Made by a program: the position numbers and the translations under genes
Notes under the pieces: model-generated
Told to the model about the DNA's origin: nothing
The model's input: only the letters and a program-made list of their open reading frames with translations
Databases searched by the model: none
Shown: positions 57,845 to 64,000 of the stretch, one piece after another
Layout of the letters: each line of letters begins with the position of its first letter
Position numbering within the stretch: the stretch's first letter is position 1
Assembly: GCF_000429845.1 (NCBI RefSeq)
Contig: NZ_KE386972.1
Coordinates: 1-64,000, forward strand
DNA: 64,000 bases
Source: Comamonas composti DSM 21721
Lineage (GTDB): Bacteria; Pseudomonadota; Gammaproteobacteria; Burkholderiales; Burkholderiaceae_C
Reading direction: 5' to 3'

Positions 57845-58081
57845 ATGAGTCTTGGCGCCTGGCTTCTCTGGTTTGCGCTCAACAGCGCCTTTTTCTACTG
57901 GGTCCTGTGTCGCGGCGGCGCGGCCTGGCTGGAAGGCTGGCGCGCCGGCCTGGCCCTGGACACCTGGTATGCCAGTCTATGGAGCGCCGAACAGATCCGG
58001 CTGTATGTGCTGCTGCAGTGGATAGTCCATACGATCTGGTTTGTGCTGGGCCTGGTACAGCCTGAATGGCGCTGGGGCTAG
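57845..58081 (+). CDS. Small membrane protein of unknown function
   Basis: A 78-residue product (MSLGAWLLWFALNSAFFYWV) with two hydrophobic segments, near residues 4-22 and 52-70 (LYVLLQWIVHTIWFVLGLV). It is rich in Trp. Codon use is chromosomal. No ribosome site is strong; CACAGCCC precedes the ATG. It lies between gap and the csaA-like gene, 70 bases before the latter. An alternative frame over the same bases is less protein-like. I do not recognise a family. Confidence 0.6.
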   Translation: MSLGAWLLWFALNSAFFYWVLCRGGAAWLEGWRAGLALDTWYASLWSAEQIRLYVLLQWIVHTIWFVLGLVQPEWRWG

Positions 58082-58152
58082 CAGACCCATGGGATGCGCA
58101 GTACAAGCGTTGCTCTACAAAGCAAGGCCGGCAACGCAGGCATCATGCGCAC

Positions 58153-58500
58153 ATGAGCATTCACAATCCCATTGGTTTTGACGACTTTCTCAAGGTCGAG
58201 CTGCGCGTGGGCCGCATTGTCGACGCCCAGGTGTTCAAGGAGGCGCGCAAGCCCGCCTATGTGCTGCAAGTCGACTTCGGCCCCGAGATCGGCCTGCGCA
58301 AGTCCAGCGCCCAGATCACGGCCCTCTACCAACCTGAAGACCTCCTGGGCCGCCAGGTGGTGGCCGTGGTGAACTTTCCCAAGAAGCAGATCGGCCCCAT
58401 CCAGTCCGAGTGCCTGGTCACGGGCTTTCACAATGCCGAAGGTGAAGTTGCGCTATGCGTGCCCGACCGCGAAGTGCCCCTGGGCACTAAGCTTTTATAA
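58153..58500 (+). CDS. csaA: tRNA-binding (CsaA-like) protein
   Basis: A 115-residue OB-fold protein from ATG 58153 (MSIHNPIGFDDFLKVELRVG). Motifs: DDFLKVELRVGRIVDAQVF, KSSAQITALY and VVAVVNFPKKQIGPIQSECL, the same fold as the C-terminal domain of methionyl-tRNA synthetase. B. subtilis CsaA has export-chaperone activity and binds tRNA; in this organism the role is unknown. Its stop is immediately followed by a diverged family 1 repeat. Confidence 0.92.
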   Translation: MSIHNPIGFDDFLKVELRVGRIVDAQVFKEARKPAYVLQVDFGPEIGLRKSSAQITALYQPEDLLGRQVVAVVNFPKKQIGPIQSECLVTGFHNAEGEVALCVPDREVPLGTKLL

Positions 58501-58555
58501 AAACAAGCCTCCAGCGCCTATACAGAAAGCGCTTGAAGCTATTTTTTCAATAGCA
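58500..58555. repeat. Dispersed intergenic repeat, family 1 (diverged)
   Basis: AACAAGCCTCCAGCGCC and AAAGCGCTTGAAGCTATT with T run. Same layout of arms as other copies, more diverged. It sits between the convergent csaA-like and rhodanese genes. Confidence 0.55.
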
Positions 58556-58602
58556 ATCTCTCTGCAACGTGAAACCAGGAGGACCGCCCTGCGCACAGGC
58601 AG

Positions 58603-59121
58603 TCATTGCTTTCGATTCCAGGGCGCAAGAAGCAGTACACGTGCCAGGCCACAAAAACCCGTGGCTCCGGCCAGAATCAAACCGCAGCCCACGAAGGCCG
58701 AGAGCAGATGCCACCAGGGCGAAACCGTGGCGCCCAGCACTGCACCCAGCAGAGCCAGGGATCCCGCGCCCAACTGCACCTGGCGCTGCAGCTCCAGCGG
58801 TTGAGCCGCATCAAATTTCACAGGCAGGCCCTGGGCTTTCCAGGCATCGAGCCCACCTTCGAGCACATAGCCCGCACAGCCCGTGGGCAAGGCCTGATGC
58901 AAGGCCTGGCCACTGAGCCGCGTGCGATTGCCCGAGCGGCAATGAAACACCACAGATCGCCCGCCGCTGAGCGGCAACTCTCCCATCAACTCCAGCGTGC
59001 ATTGCCGGGCTCCGGCGATATGCTCGCGCGCATATTCATCGGCCGGGCGTATGTCGACCAGCAGGGCTCCTTGAGATACCAGCTGCTGCGCGGTCTGGGG
59101 CGAAACGGGGGTCAAAGACAT
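58603..59121 (-). CDS. Rhodanese domain protein with DUF2892 membrane tail
   Basis: ATG 59121 (MSLTPVSPQTAQQLV), preceded by GGAGACC, gives 172 residues. The rhodanese domain (residues 1-105) has VDIRPADEYAREHIAGA and the active-site loop VVFHCRSGNRTRL with the catalytic Cys. Two C-terminal helices (LGAGSLALLGAVLGATV, LLSAFVGCGLILAGATG) form a DUF2892-type anchor. It would transfer sulfane sulfur from persulfides at the membrane. It lies 52 bases after the BigR-like repressor gene on the same strand. Confidence 0.92.
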   Translation of the reverse strand: MSLTPVSPQTAQQLVSQGALLVDIRPADEYAREHIAGARQCTLELMGELPLSGGRSVVFHCRSGNRTRLSGQALHQALPTGCAGYVLEGGLDAWKAQGLPVKFDAAQPLELQRQVQLGAGSLALLGAVLGATVSPWWHLLSAFVGCGLILAGATGFCGLARVLLLAPWNRKQ

Positions 59122-59172
59122 GGAGGTCTCCTTGATAACAAACGGGGACGGACTCAAAACGGGCCTGCGCCC

Positions 59173-59490
59173 TCAGGCACAGAAAATGTTCTTGAGCGTG
59201 GCAACCAGTTGCTGCACTGCGGGATCGTCAATGCGGTAGTACAGCGTTTGCGCTTCACGCCGAAAGCTCACCAGGCCTTGATCGCGCATTCTGGCCAGGT
59301 GCTGGGACAGTGCCGACTGGCTCAGCGGCACCTGCTCCAGCAACTCGCCCACGGACAACTCACCATGCGCGATCAGCAGGCACAGCACCAGCAGGCGATG
59401 CTCATTGCCCACGGCACGCAGCAAGGCCGCAGCCTTGGCGGCGCCCTGCTGCATGAATTCCTGCTCCGAGAGCTTGATGGATTCGGTCAT
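59173..59490 (-). CDS. ArsR-family sulfide/persulfide-responsive repressor, BigR-like
   Basis: A 105-residue winged-helix repressor. The recognition helix is in LSQSALSQHLARMRDQGLV. Cys37 (LLVLCLLIAHGELS) and Cys104 (KNIFCA) match the pair that forms a disulfide or tetrasulfide in BigR/SqrR. Its partners here, a rhodanese on the same strand and a persulfide-dioxygenase-like gene divergent, are the typical BigR regulon. A 35-bp dyad starts four bases before its ATG. Confidence 0.92.
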   Translation of the reverse strand: MTESIKLSEQEFMQQGAAKAAALLRAVGNEHRLLVLCLLIAHGELSVGELLEQVPLSQSALSQHLARMRDQGLVSFRREAQTLYYRIDDPAVQQLVATLKNIFCA

Positions 59491-59493
59491 TTA

Positions 59494-59528
59494 ATATTAG
59501 CCTAATCTAATTTAGATTATTCTAATAT
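59494..59528. promoter_or_regulatory. 35-bp dyad operator between the BigR-like and Blh genes
   Basis: Symmetric about 59511: outer arms ATATTAG and CTAATAT, inner arms TAATCTAA and TTAGATTA, one-base centre; only the CC/TT pair between arms fails to match. It is AT-rich and covers the probable -10 region of both genes. Confidence 0.85.
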
Positions 59529-59573
59529 AAATTTCAAGATGAGCATCCCGCTAGCAAGAACAGGAGCCTGCCA

Positions 59574-60452
59574 ATGAGCGCGTCACCACAAATCGCCGCT
59601 TTCTTCGACGAAGCCACGCATACCGTGAGCTATCTCGTATGGGATGCGGCCACGGCCGAGGCCGCCATCATCGACCCGGTGCTCGACTACGATCACCGAA
59701 GCGGCGAAGCCGGCACGGCCTCGGCCGACGCCTTGCTCGGTGCTGCGGCCAGCCATGGCCTCAAGCTGCGCTGGATACTGGAAACCCATGCCCATGCCGA
59801 TCATTTGAGTGCCGCGCCCTATCTGCGCGAACGCAGCGGTGCACCGATTGCCGTGGGCGAGCATATCCGCGAGGTGCAACGTCTTTTTGCACCGGTGTTC
59901 AACATGCCCGAGCTGACCCGGGACCAGGCCTTCGACCGGCTGCTGGCCGAGGGCGAGACGCTGACCCTCGGCGAGTTGTGCATCGAAGTGCTGCACACTC
60001 CAGGCCATACACCTGCCTGTGTGTCCTACCGCATTGCAGACGCCGTCTTCGTGGGCGATACCCTGTTCATGCCCGATTACGGTACGGCCCGTGCCGATTT
60101 CCCGGGCGGAGACGCCGCGACCCTGTTCCGCTCCATCCGCAAACTACTGACCTTGCCGCCCGCCACGCGGCTGTTCATGTGCCATGACTACAAGGCCCCC
60201 GGGCGCGAGCACTATGCCTGGGAAACCACGGTAGCCGCCCAGCGCAAGAGCAATGTCCATGTGCATGAGGGCGTGGACGAAGCCAGCTTTGTCGCCATGC
60301 GCGAGCAGCGCGATGCCACCCTGGCAGCCCCGGCGCTGCTGCTGCCGTCGATACAGGTCAATGCACGCGCGGGCCAGTGGCCAGGCCCCGAGGACAACGG
60401 CGTGCACTATCTGAAGATTCCCTTGCGCATGAAGCCTGGCGCGCAGGCATGA
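59574..60452 (+). CDS. Metallo-beta-lactamase-fold sulfur dioxygenase (Blh/ETHE1-like)
   Basis: A 292-residue MBL-fold protein. The metal motif THAHADH is at residues 71-77 (LETHAHADHLSA), with further ligands in LHTPGHTPACV, VFVGDTLFMPDYGTAR and LFMCHDYK. This single-iron pattern is that of persulfide dioxygenases (ETHE1, Blh). It would oxidise the persulfide made from sulfide, giving sulfite that rhodanese can use. It is divergent from the repressor gene and shares its operator. A hairpin follows the stop. Confidence 0.93.
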   Translation: MSASPQIAAFFDEATHTVSYLVWDAATAEAAIIDPVLDYDHRSGEAGTASADALLGAAASHGLKLRWILETHAHADHLSAAPYLRERSGAPIAVGEHIREVQRLFAPVFNMPELTRDQAFDRLLAEGETLTLGELCIEVLHTPGHTPACVSYRIADAVFVGDTLFMPDYGTARADFPGGDAATLFRSIRKLLTLPPATRLFMCHDYKAPGREHYAWETTVAAQRKSNVHVHEGVDEASFVAMREQRDATLAAPALLLPSIQVNARAGQWPGPEDNGVHYLKIPLRMKPGAQA

Positions 60453-60476
60453 AAAAACCCCGCGGGTCTCGCGGGG
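60452..60476 (-). terminator. Hairpin between the Blh and hypothetical genes
   Basis: CCCCGCG/CGCGGGG with a GGTCT loop. The A run on its left makes a T run on the minus strand, so it best serves the gene at 60517 on that strand. Confidence 0.8.
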
Positions 60477-60516
60477 TCAGATCGGTGTTTTCGGCTGGCA
60501 GCGCCGGCCGGCCTGG

Positions 60517-60801
60517 CTAGGACAGGATCTCGATCTTGCCTTCGTCCACATAGTATTCAAACTCGTGCTTGGAGATGGTTGCGACCACCGGCTGGCTGTT
60601 GCTGTCCCAGGAGACCACAAAGCTTGCAATCGCCTTGTCCACCTGAACCTGGGTGTCGGCGGGAATCTCCTCCAGCGCCCCGTCCCCTATGCGGTAGGGA
60701 ACCGTGGCTGCAATACGGGCCTTGAAATGCTCGGAAAAGCGCGTCTGCTCCTCAGCGTCCTGGGCCGTGGTGTCCAGGTGTTGGTCTGTGGATGTTTTCA
60801 T
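60517..60801 (-). CDS. Hypothetical protein, 94 residues
   Basis: ATG 60801 (MKTSTDQHLDTTAQDAEEQT) after GGAGAAC. A soluble, acidic protein with no signal peptide or membrane segment; the second half looks like beta strands (ASFVVSWDSNSQPVVATISK) and ends YYVDEGKIEILS. I do not recognise a family. It has its own terminator and a short AT-rich stretch upstream, so it is probably expressed alone. Confidence 0.65.
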   Translation of the reverse strand: MKTSTDQHLDTTAQDAEEQTRFSEHFKARIAATVPYRIGDGALEEIPADTQVQVDKAIASFVVSWDSNSQPVVATISKHEFEYYVDEGKIEILS

Positions 60802-61070
60802 GGCGTGTTCTCCTTTGATAAAAATTTCGTATATCCCAATGTAGCCAAGCTCTTGCTGCTTTCTTGATTGGACAGGACAACGCCGTCGCGGCATGTAAGA
60901 GCATGTTCAAAACCCTGGGGCCACATCTCCCACACTTTTGCCAGTCCCACTGGGTTGCCTGTGTCAGGCAAAACCGCAGCCATCGCTTATGGTTCTGGCA
61001 CAGGCGCGCTCTTCGCGCGAGCCTGAGGCCCCTCACACGGGTCGCTGTTCAAACCAACAAGCATAGCGCC

Positions 61071-62021
61071 ATGTCCGAGATCCCCGAGTCCCGAAAGCTC
61101 AGATTGCGTACCGCCGATGTAGGCGGCATTCCCATATTGCGGGCTCTGCCCCAGCGCGGCCTGCGCAAGGTCGGGGCCTGGTGCTTTCTCGACCATGCGG
61201 GGCCGGCCGATCCGCCACCTCCGGGCATGCAGGTCGGTCCTCATCCGCACCTGGGCCTGCAGACCTTTACCTGGATGATTCGCGGCGAAGTGCTGCACCG
61301 TGACAGCCTGGGCAATACCCAGCTCATCCGTCCCGGCCAGGTGAACCTGATGACGGCCGGCCACGGCATCACCCACTCCGAGGAGAGCCAGACGCCCTCG
61401 CATATCCACGCGGCCCAGCTCTGGATTGCATTGCCCGAGTCCGAGCGCCATTGCCCCCCGCGCTTCGAGCACCACCCCTTGCTGCCGCAAACCCGGATTG
61501 GCGGCTTCACGGCCACGGTGCTGGCTGGCCAGGCTCTGGGCCTTCAGTCACCCGCCCGCGTACACACGCCGCTCATGGGGGTCGACCTGCAGGCAGGGGC
61601 GCAACACGGGCCTGAGACTGGGCTTGCGAGTGCCTGCATGCCCTTGCTGGCCGGGTTCGAGCATGCGGCGCTCTTGCTTGAAGGTGAGGTCCATGTCCAG
61701 GGTCAGGCACTGGCCATGCAGGAGCTGCTTTATCTGCCCCCAGGCATGACGCAGATCGACATCCGGGCCAGCCCCGGCTCCCGCCTGCTGGTCATCGGCG
61801 GCGAGCCCATGCAGGAGACGCTGATCCTGTGGTGGAACTTCGTGGCACGCAGCTCCGAGGAGATCGCCGAAGCCCGCGCCCAGTGGGAGGCCGAGGCGCA
61901 AAGCTATGCAGGCTCGCCCTGGCCAGAACAGGCCCGGCGCCGCTTCGGTCCCATGCTCGACTCACCGCTGGCGGCCTTGCATGCGCCCTCGCTGGAAGGC
62001 GTGGTACTTCGCGCCTCATGA
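61071..62021 (+). CDS. Pirin-family protein
   Basis: ATG 61071 (MSEIPESRKLRLRTADVGG) gives 316 residues. The first cupin has VGPHPHLGLQTFTWMIRGEV (metal His pair) and MTAGHGITHSEE; the second is degenerate but present (LLLEGEVHVQGQALAMQELL). Pirins of this kind can be quercetin-2,3-dioxygenases or regulators; the sequence does not decide. It stands alone. Upstream, 60802-61070 hold an GCGCGCTCTTCGCGCG hairpin but no gene. Confidence 0.92.
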   Translation: MSEIPESRKLRLRTADVGGIPILRALPQRGLRKVGAWCFLDHAGPADPPPPGMQVGPHPHLGLQTFTWMIRGEVLHRDSLGNTQLIRPGQVNLMTAGHGITHSEESQTPSHIHAAQLWIALPESERHCPPRFEHHPLLPQTRIGGFTATVLAGQALGLQSPARVHTPLMGVDLQAGAQHGPETGLASACMPLLAGFEHAALLLEGEVHVQGQALAMQELLYLPPGMTQIDIRASPGSRLLVIGGEPMQETLILWWNFVARSSEEIAEARAQWEAEAQSYAGSPWPEQARRRFGPMLDSPLAALHAPSLEGVVLRAS

Positions 62022-62369
62022 GCGCGTGCTGCTTTGTTTCTCAAGCTCAATCCGCACCAAATTAGTGCGAATTAAAGATGCATGCAAAAACTTCAAGCTC
62101 AGACTTCGAATCTTTTAAGTGAAATTAATCGATCTTTGGCATCAGATGGCGCAACCATCGTCGGACAACAAGGTTATGCATGGAACTATGGACTTTATGC
62201 ACAACCACTTACATAATCCGTCCCAACGCCCTGTCCCGCGCCGCTGACCGCCGCGCGCACAGGGCTTCGCCACGCCTGGGAGGCCACAAGCCGGACCGGT
62301 TGGCCCGAAACATTGCGCCGCCCCGAGACGGGCGGCGTTCTTCCATCTGATTTCAGTTTTTCCAAGACC
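62022..62369. promoter_or_regulatory. Region upstream of aspA, with an NtrC-like dyad
   Basis: 348 bases without a gene. CGCAC-CAAATTA-GTGCG at 62053-62069 resembles the GCAC-N7-GTGC core of NtrC sites. The following 150 bases are AT-rich, unlike the flanks. A GGCATCAGATGGCGC stretch near 62130 only loosely fits a sigma-54 promoter (spacing off by one). Confidence 0.4.
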
Positions 62370-63770
62370 ATGCGCCAAGAGCAAGACTTCCTCGGTATCA
62401 AGACCATCCCTCCCGACGCCTACTGGGGCGTGCACACGGCCCGTGCCGTGGAGAATTTCCCGATCACAGGCCAGAGCGTGTCCCGCATGCCCCAGCTGGT
62501 GCGTGCATTTGCGTTCGTGAAGAAGGCCGCTGCTCAGGCGAACCTGCAGATGGGCGCGATCGACGCCACCCAGGCAGATGCGATATCCAAGGCCTGTGAC
62601 GATTTGATCGCCGGCCAGTTGCATGAGCAGTTCGTGGTGGACGTGATCCAGGGCGGCGCCGGCACCTCGACCAACATGAATGCCAATGAGGTGATCGCCA
62701 ACCGTGCGCTGGAGCACCTGGGCTTGGAAAAAGGCCGCTACGACGTGATCCACCCCAACGACCATGTCAACGCTTCGCAAAGCACCAACGACGCCTACCC
62801 CACGGCCGTCAAGATTGCGACCTACTTCGGCATCCAGGACCTGCTGGCTGCGCTGGCCGCCTTGCGCAGCGCCTTCGAGACCAAGGCCCAGGAGTTCGCG
62901 CCCATTCTGAAGATCGGCCGCACCCAGTTGCAGGATGCTGTGCCCATGACGCTGGGCCAGGAGTTCACGGCATTTGCAGCCATGATCGCAGACGATGAGA
63001 AGCGTCTGCGCGAATCCGCGTATCTGATGGCCGAAGTCAACATGGGCGGCACGGCGATCGGCACGGGCATCAACGCCCCCGTGGGCTATGCCGATGCCGT
63101 GGTCGCAGCCCTGGCCAAAATCTCTGGCGTACCCGTGGTGAAGGCTGGCGATCTGATTGCGGCCACCTCGGATACCGGCGGATTTGTGGACATTTCCGGC
63201 ATTTTGAAGCGCATTGCCTCCAAGCTCTCCAAGATCAGCAACGATCTGCGCCTGCTGTCCTCGGGGCCCCAGGCCGGTGTCGGCGACATCAAGCTGCCGG
63301 CCCGCCAGGCCGGCTCGTCCATCATGCCCGGCAAGGTCAATCCGGTGATCCCAGAGGTCATGAACCAGGTCTGCTTCGAGGTCATAGGCAATGACGTAGC
63401 CATCACCATGGCCTCGGAAGCCGGTCAGTTGCAGCTCAACGCCTTTGAGCCCCTGATGGCCTGGGCGCTGCACCAGAGCCTCAGCCATCTGTCGCGCGCC
63501 TGCCATACGCTGCAGGTCAACTGCGTGGAAGGCATTGTGGCCAACACCTCGCTGCTGGACGAGCGCATTGCCGAATCCGTGACCCTGGTCACGGCGCTGA
63601 ACCCGCTGATCGGCTATGAGAAATCGGCCTCCATTGCCAAGACGGCAATTGCCAGCGGCAAACGCATTGCCATCGTGGCCCAGGAGCTGGGCATCATGAG
63701 CGAAGCCGACATGCAAAAGCTGCTCGTGGCCGACAAGCTGACCACGCCTGGCGCGCTCAACGCAGTCTGA
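62370..63770 (+). CDS. aspA: Aspartate ammonia-lyase
   Basis: A 466-residue member of the fumarase/aspartase family from ATG 62370 (MRQEQDFLGIKTIPPDAYWG). The start DAYWGVHTARAVENFPI is of the aspartase type rather than fumarase C, as are NMNANEVIANRALEHLG and VHPND-like IHPNDHVNASQSTND. The shared signature GSSIMPGKVNPVIPE is intact. It deaminates aspartate to fumarate and ammonia. It stands alone between an AT-rich control region and a terminator. Confidence 0.93.
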   Translation: MRQEQDFLGIKTIPPDAYWGVHTARAVENFPITGQSVSRMPQLVRAFAFVKKAAAQANLQMGAIDATQADAISKACDDLIAGQLHEQFVVDVIQGGAGTSTNMNANEVIANRALEHLGLEKGRYDVIHPNDHVNASQSTNDAYPTAVKIATYFGIQDLLAALAALRSAFETKAQEFAPILKIGRTQLQDAVPMTLGQEFTAFAAMIADDEKRLRESAYLMAEVNMGGTAIGTGINAPVGYADAVVAALAKISGVPVVKAGDLIAATSDTGGFVDISGILKRIASKLSKISNDLRLLSSGPQAGVGDIKLPARQAGSSIMPGKVNPVIPEVMNQVCFEVIGNDVAITMASEAGQLQLNAFEPLMAWALHQSLSHLSRACHTLQVNCVEGIVANTSLLDERIAESVTLVTALNPLIGYEKSASIAKTAIASGKRIAIVAQELGIMSEADMQKLLVADKLTTPGALNAV

Positions 63771-63810
63771 GCCTCTTCCTCCGGAATCGAGCCGAGCCCT
63801 GAGCCCGTAA

Positions 63811-63844
63811 AAAAGCGCCCTTCAAAGGGCGCTTTGCTTTTGCA
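63811..63844. terminator. Terminator after aspA
   Basis: AAAGCGCCCTT and AAGGGCGCTTT arms around a short loop; T on the right and A on the left allow use from both strands by the convergent genes. Confidence 0.88.
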
Positions 63845-63876
63845 GGCGGCTCTCATGCACCGCCTAGCCCGATGCC

Positions 63877-64000
63877 TCAGGCCGCGCCTTCCTCGGCCTG
63901 GATCGAAGCATCACCCTCGACTCCTCGCACGCTCTCGCGGCCCTTCTTGTCCTTGAGTTTGTCCAGATCGGTCTCGACCGCGCGGCGCAGCTTTTCCATG
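63877..64000 (-). CDS. C-terminal end of an unidentified protein
   Basis: On the minus strand a frame enters from the right edge and ends at TGA 63877-63879. The visible 41 codons (from Met at 63999, which may be internal) are highly charged: MEKLRRAVETDLDKLKDKKG, then an acidic tail ending EEGAA. Too little is present to name it. Confidence 0.5.
   Translation of the reverse strand, partial: MEKLRRAVETDLDKLKDKKGRESVRGVEGDASIQAEEGAA

Noticed and set aside
62120..62150. Sigma-54 promoter before aspA
   Set aside because: GG and GC elements are present but the spacing is off by one and the flanks do not fit.
62370..63770. Fumarase C
   Set aside because: The family signature is shared, but the DAYWGVHTARAVENFPI start and neighbouring residues fit aspartase better.

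Overview
The window is high-GC bacterial chromosome whose gene content and order (fur/bamE/dapB, purE-purK-sua5, tsaB-rimI, ptsN-hprK, class II fba, tkt-gap) point to a betaproteobacterium of the family Comamonadaceae. A Comamonas- or Delftia-like genus is my inference from general familiarity, also with the intergenic repeats; no search was run.

Layout. Bases 1-5404 are an accessory, AT-richer island: the 3' end of an rhs gene with its toxin tip and immunity gene, a decayed IS5-type element, two displaced toxin-tip/immunity remnants, a second rhs core fragment with its own tip and immunity gene, and a small membrane protein. From 5567 on the window is mostly ordinary chromosome: holA, lptE, leuS, a YbdG-like mechanosensitive channel; a DUF2157/GDYXXLXY membrane pair; exbB-exbD, dapB, bamE and divergent fur; a DUF1800/DUF1501 pair; hprK, ptsN, hpf; purC; a DJ-1/PfpI protein; cnoX; a two-gene ABC-2 exporter; purE-purK-sua5; ompW; a GDSL lipoprotein; dacB; tsaB-rimI and a UDG-like protein; corA; mtnN; fadD; fba; a PmrAB/QseBC-like two-component system divergent from two PAP2 phosphatases; pyk; a CPBP-like membrane protein; an rtcB-prfH RNA/ribosome repair operon; pepP; a TauE/SafE permease; murU; tkt and gap; a CsaA-like protein; a BigR-type sulfur-detoxification cluster; a pirin; aspA; and the 3' end of one more gene.

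How parts work together. The rhs island looks like a stockpile of past toxin tips kept beside their immunity genes, with near-identical core segments that could recombine to change the active tip. The rtcB-prfH pair belongs to a known class of operon that repairs cleaved RNA and frees stalled ribosomes; here it is preceded by an apparent 19-codon leader peptide and a strong hairpin, which may be an attenuation-type sensor. The lipase-like gene and fadD share an almost identical palindrome, suggesting one regulator. A PmrA-type direct repeat lies between the two-component genes and the PAP2 genes. A 35-bp dyad lies between the BigR-like repressor and the persulfide-dioxygenase-like gene.

Non-coding structure. 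Two or three families of short dispersed repeats sit at gene 3' ends, several with the stop codon inside the repeat. The corA leader carries two clear hairpins. Three genes appear to use TTG starts behind good Shine-Dalgarno sequences. I saw no tRNA, rRNA or CRISPR array.
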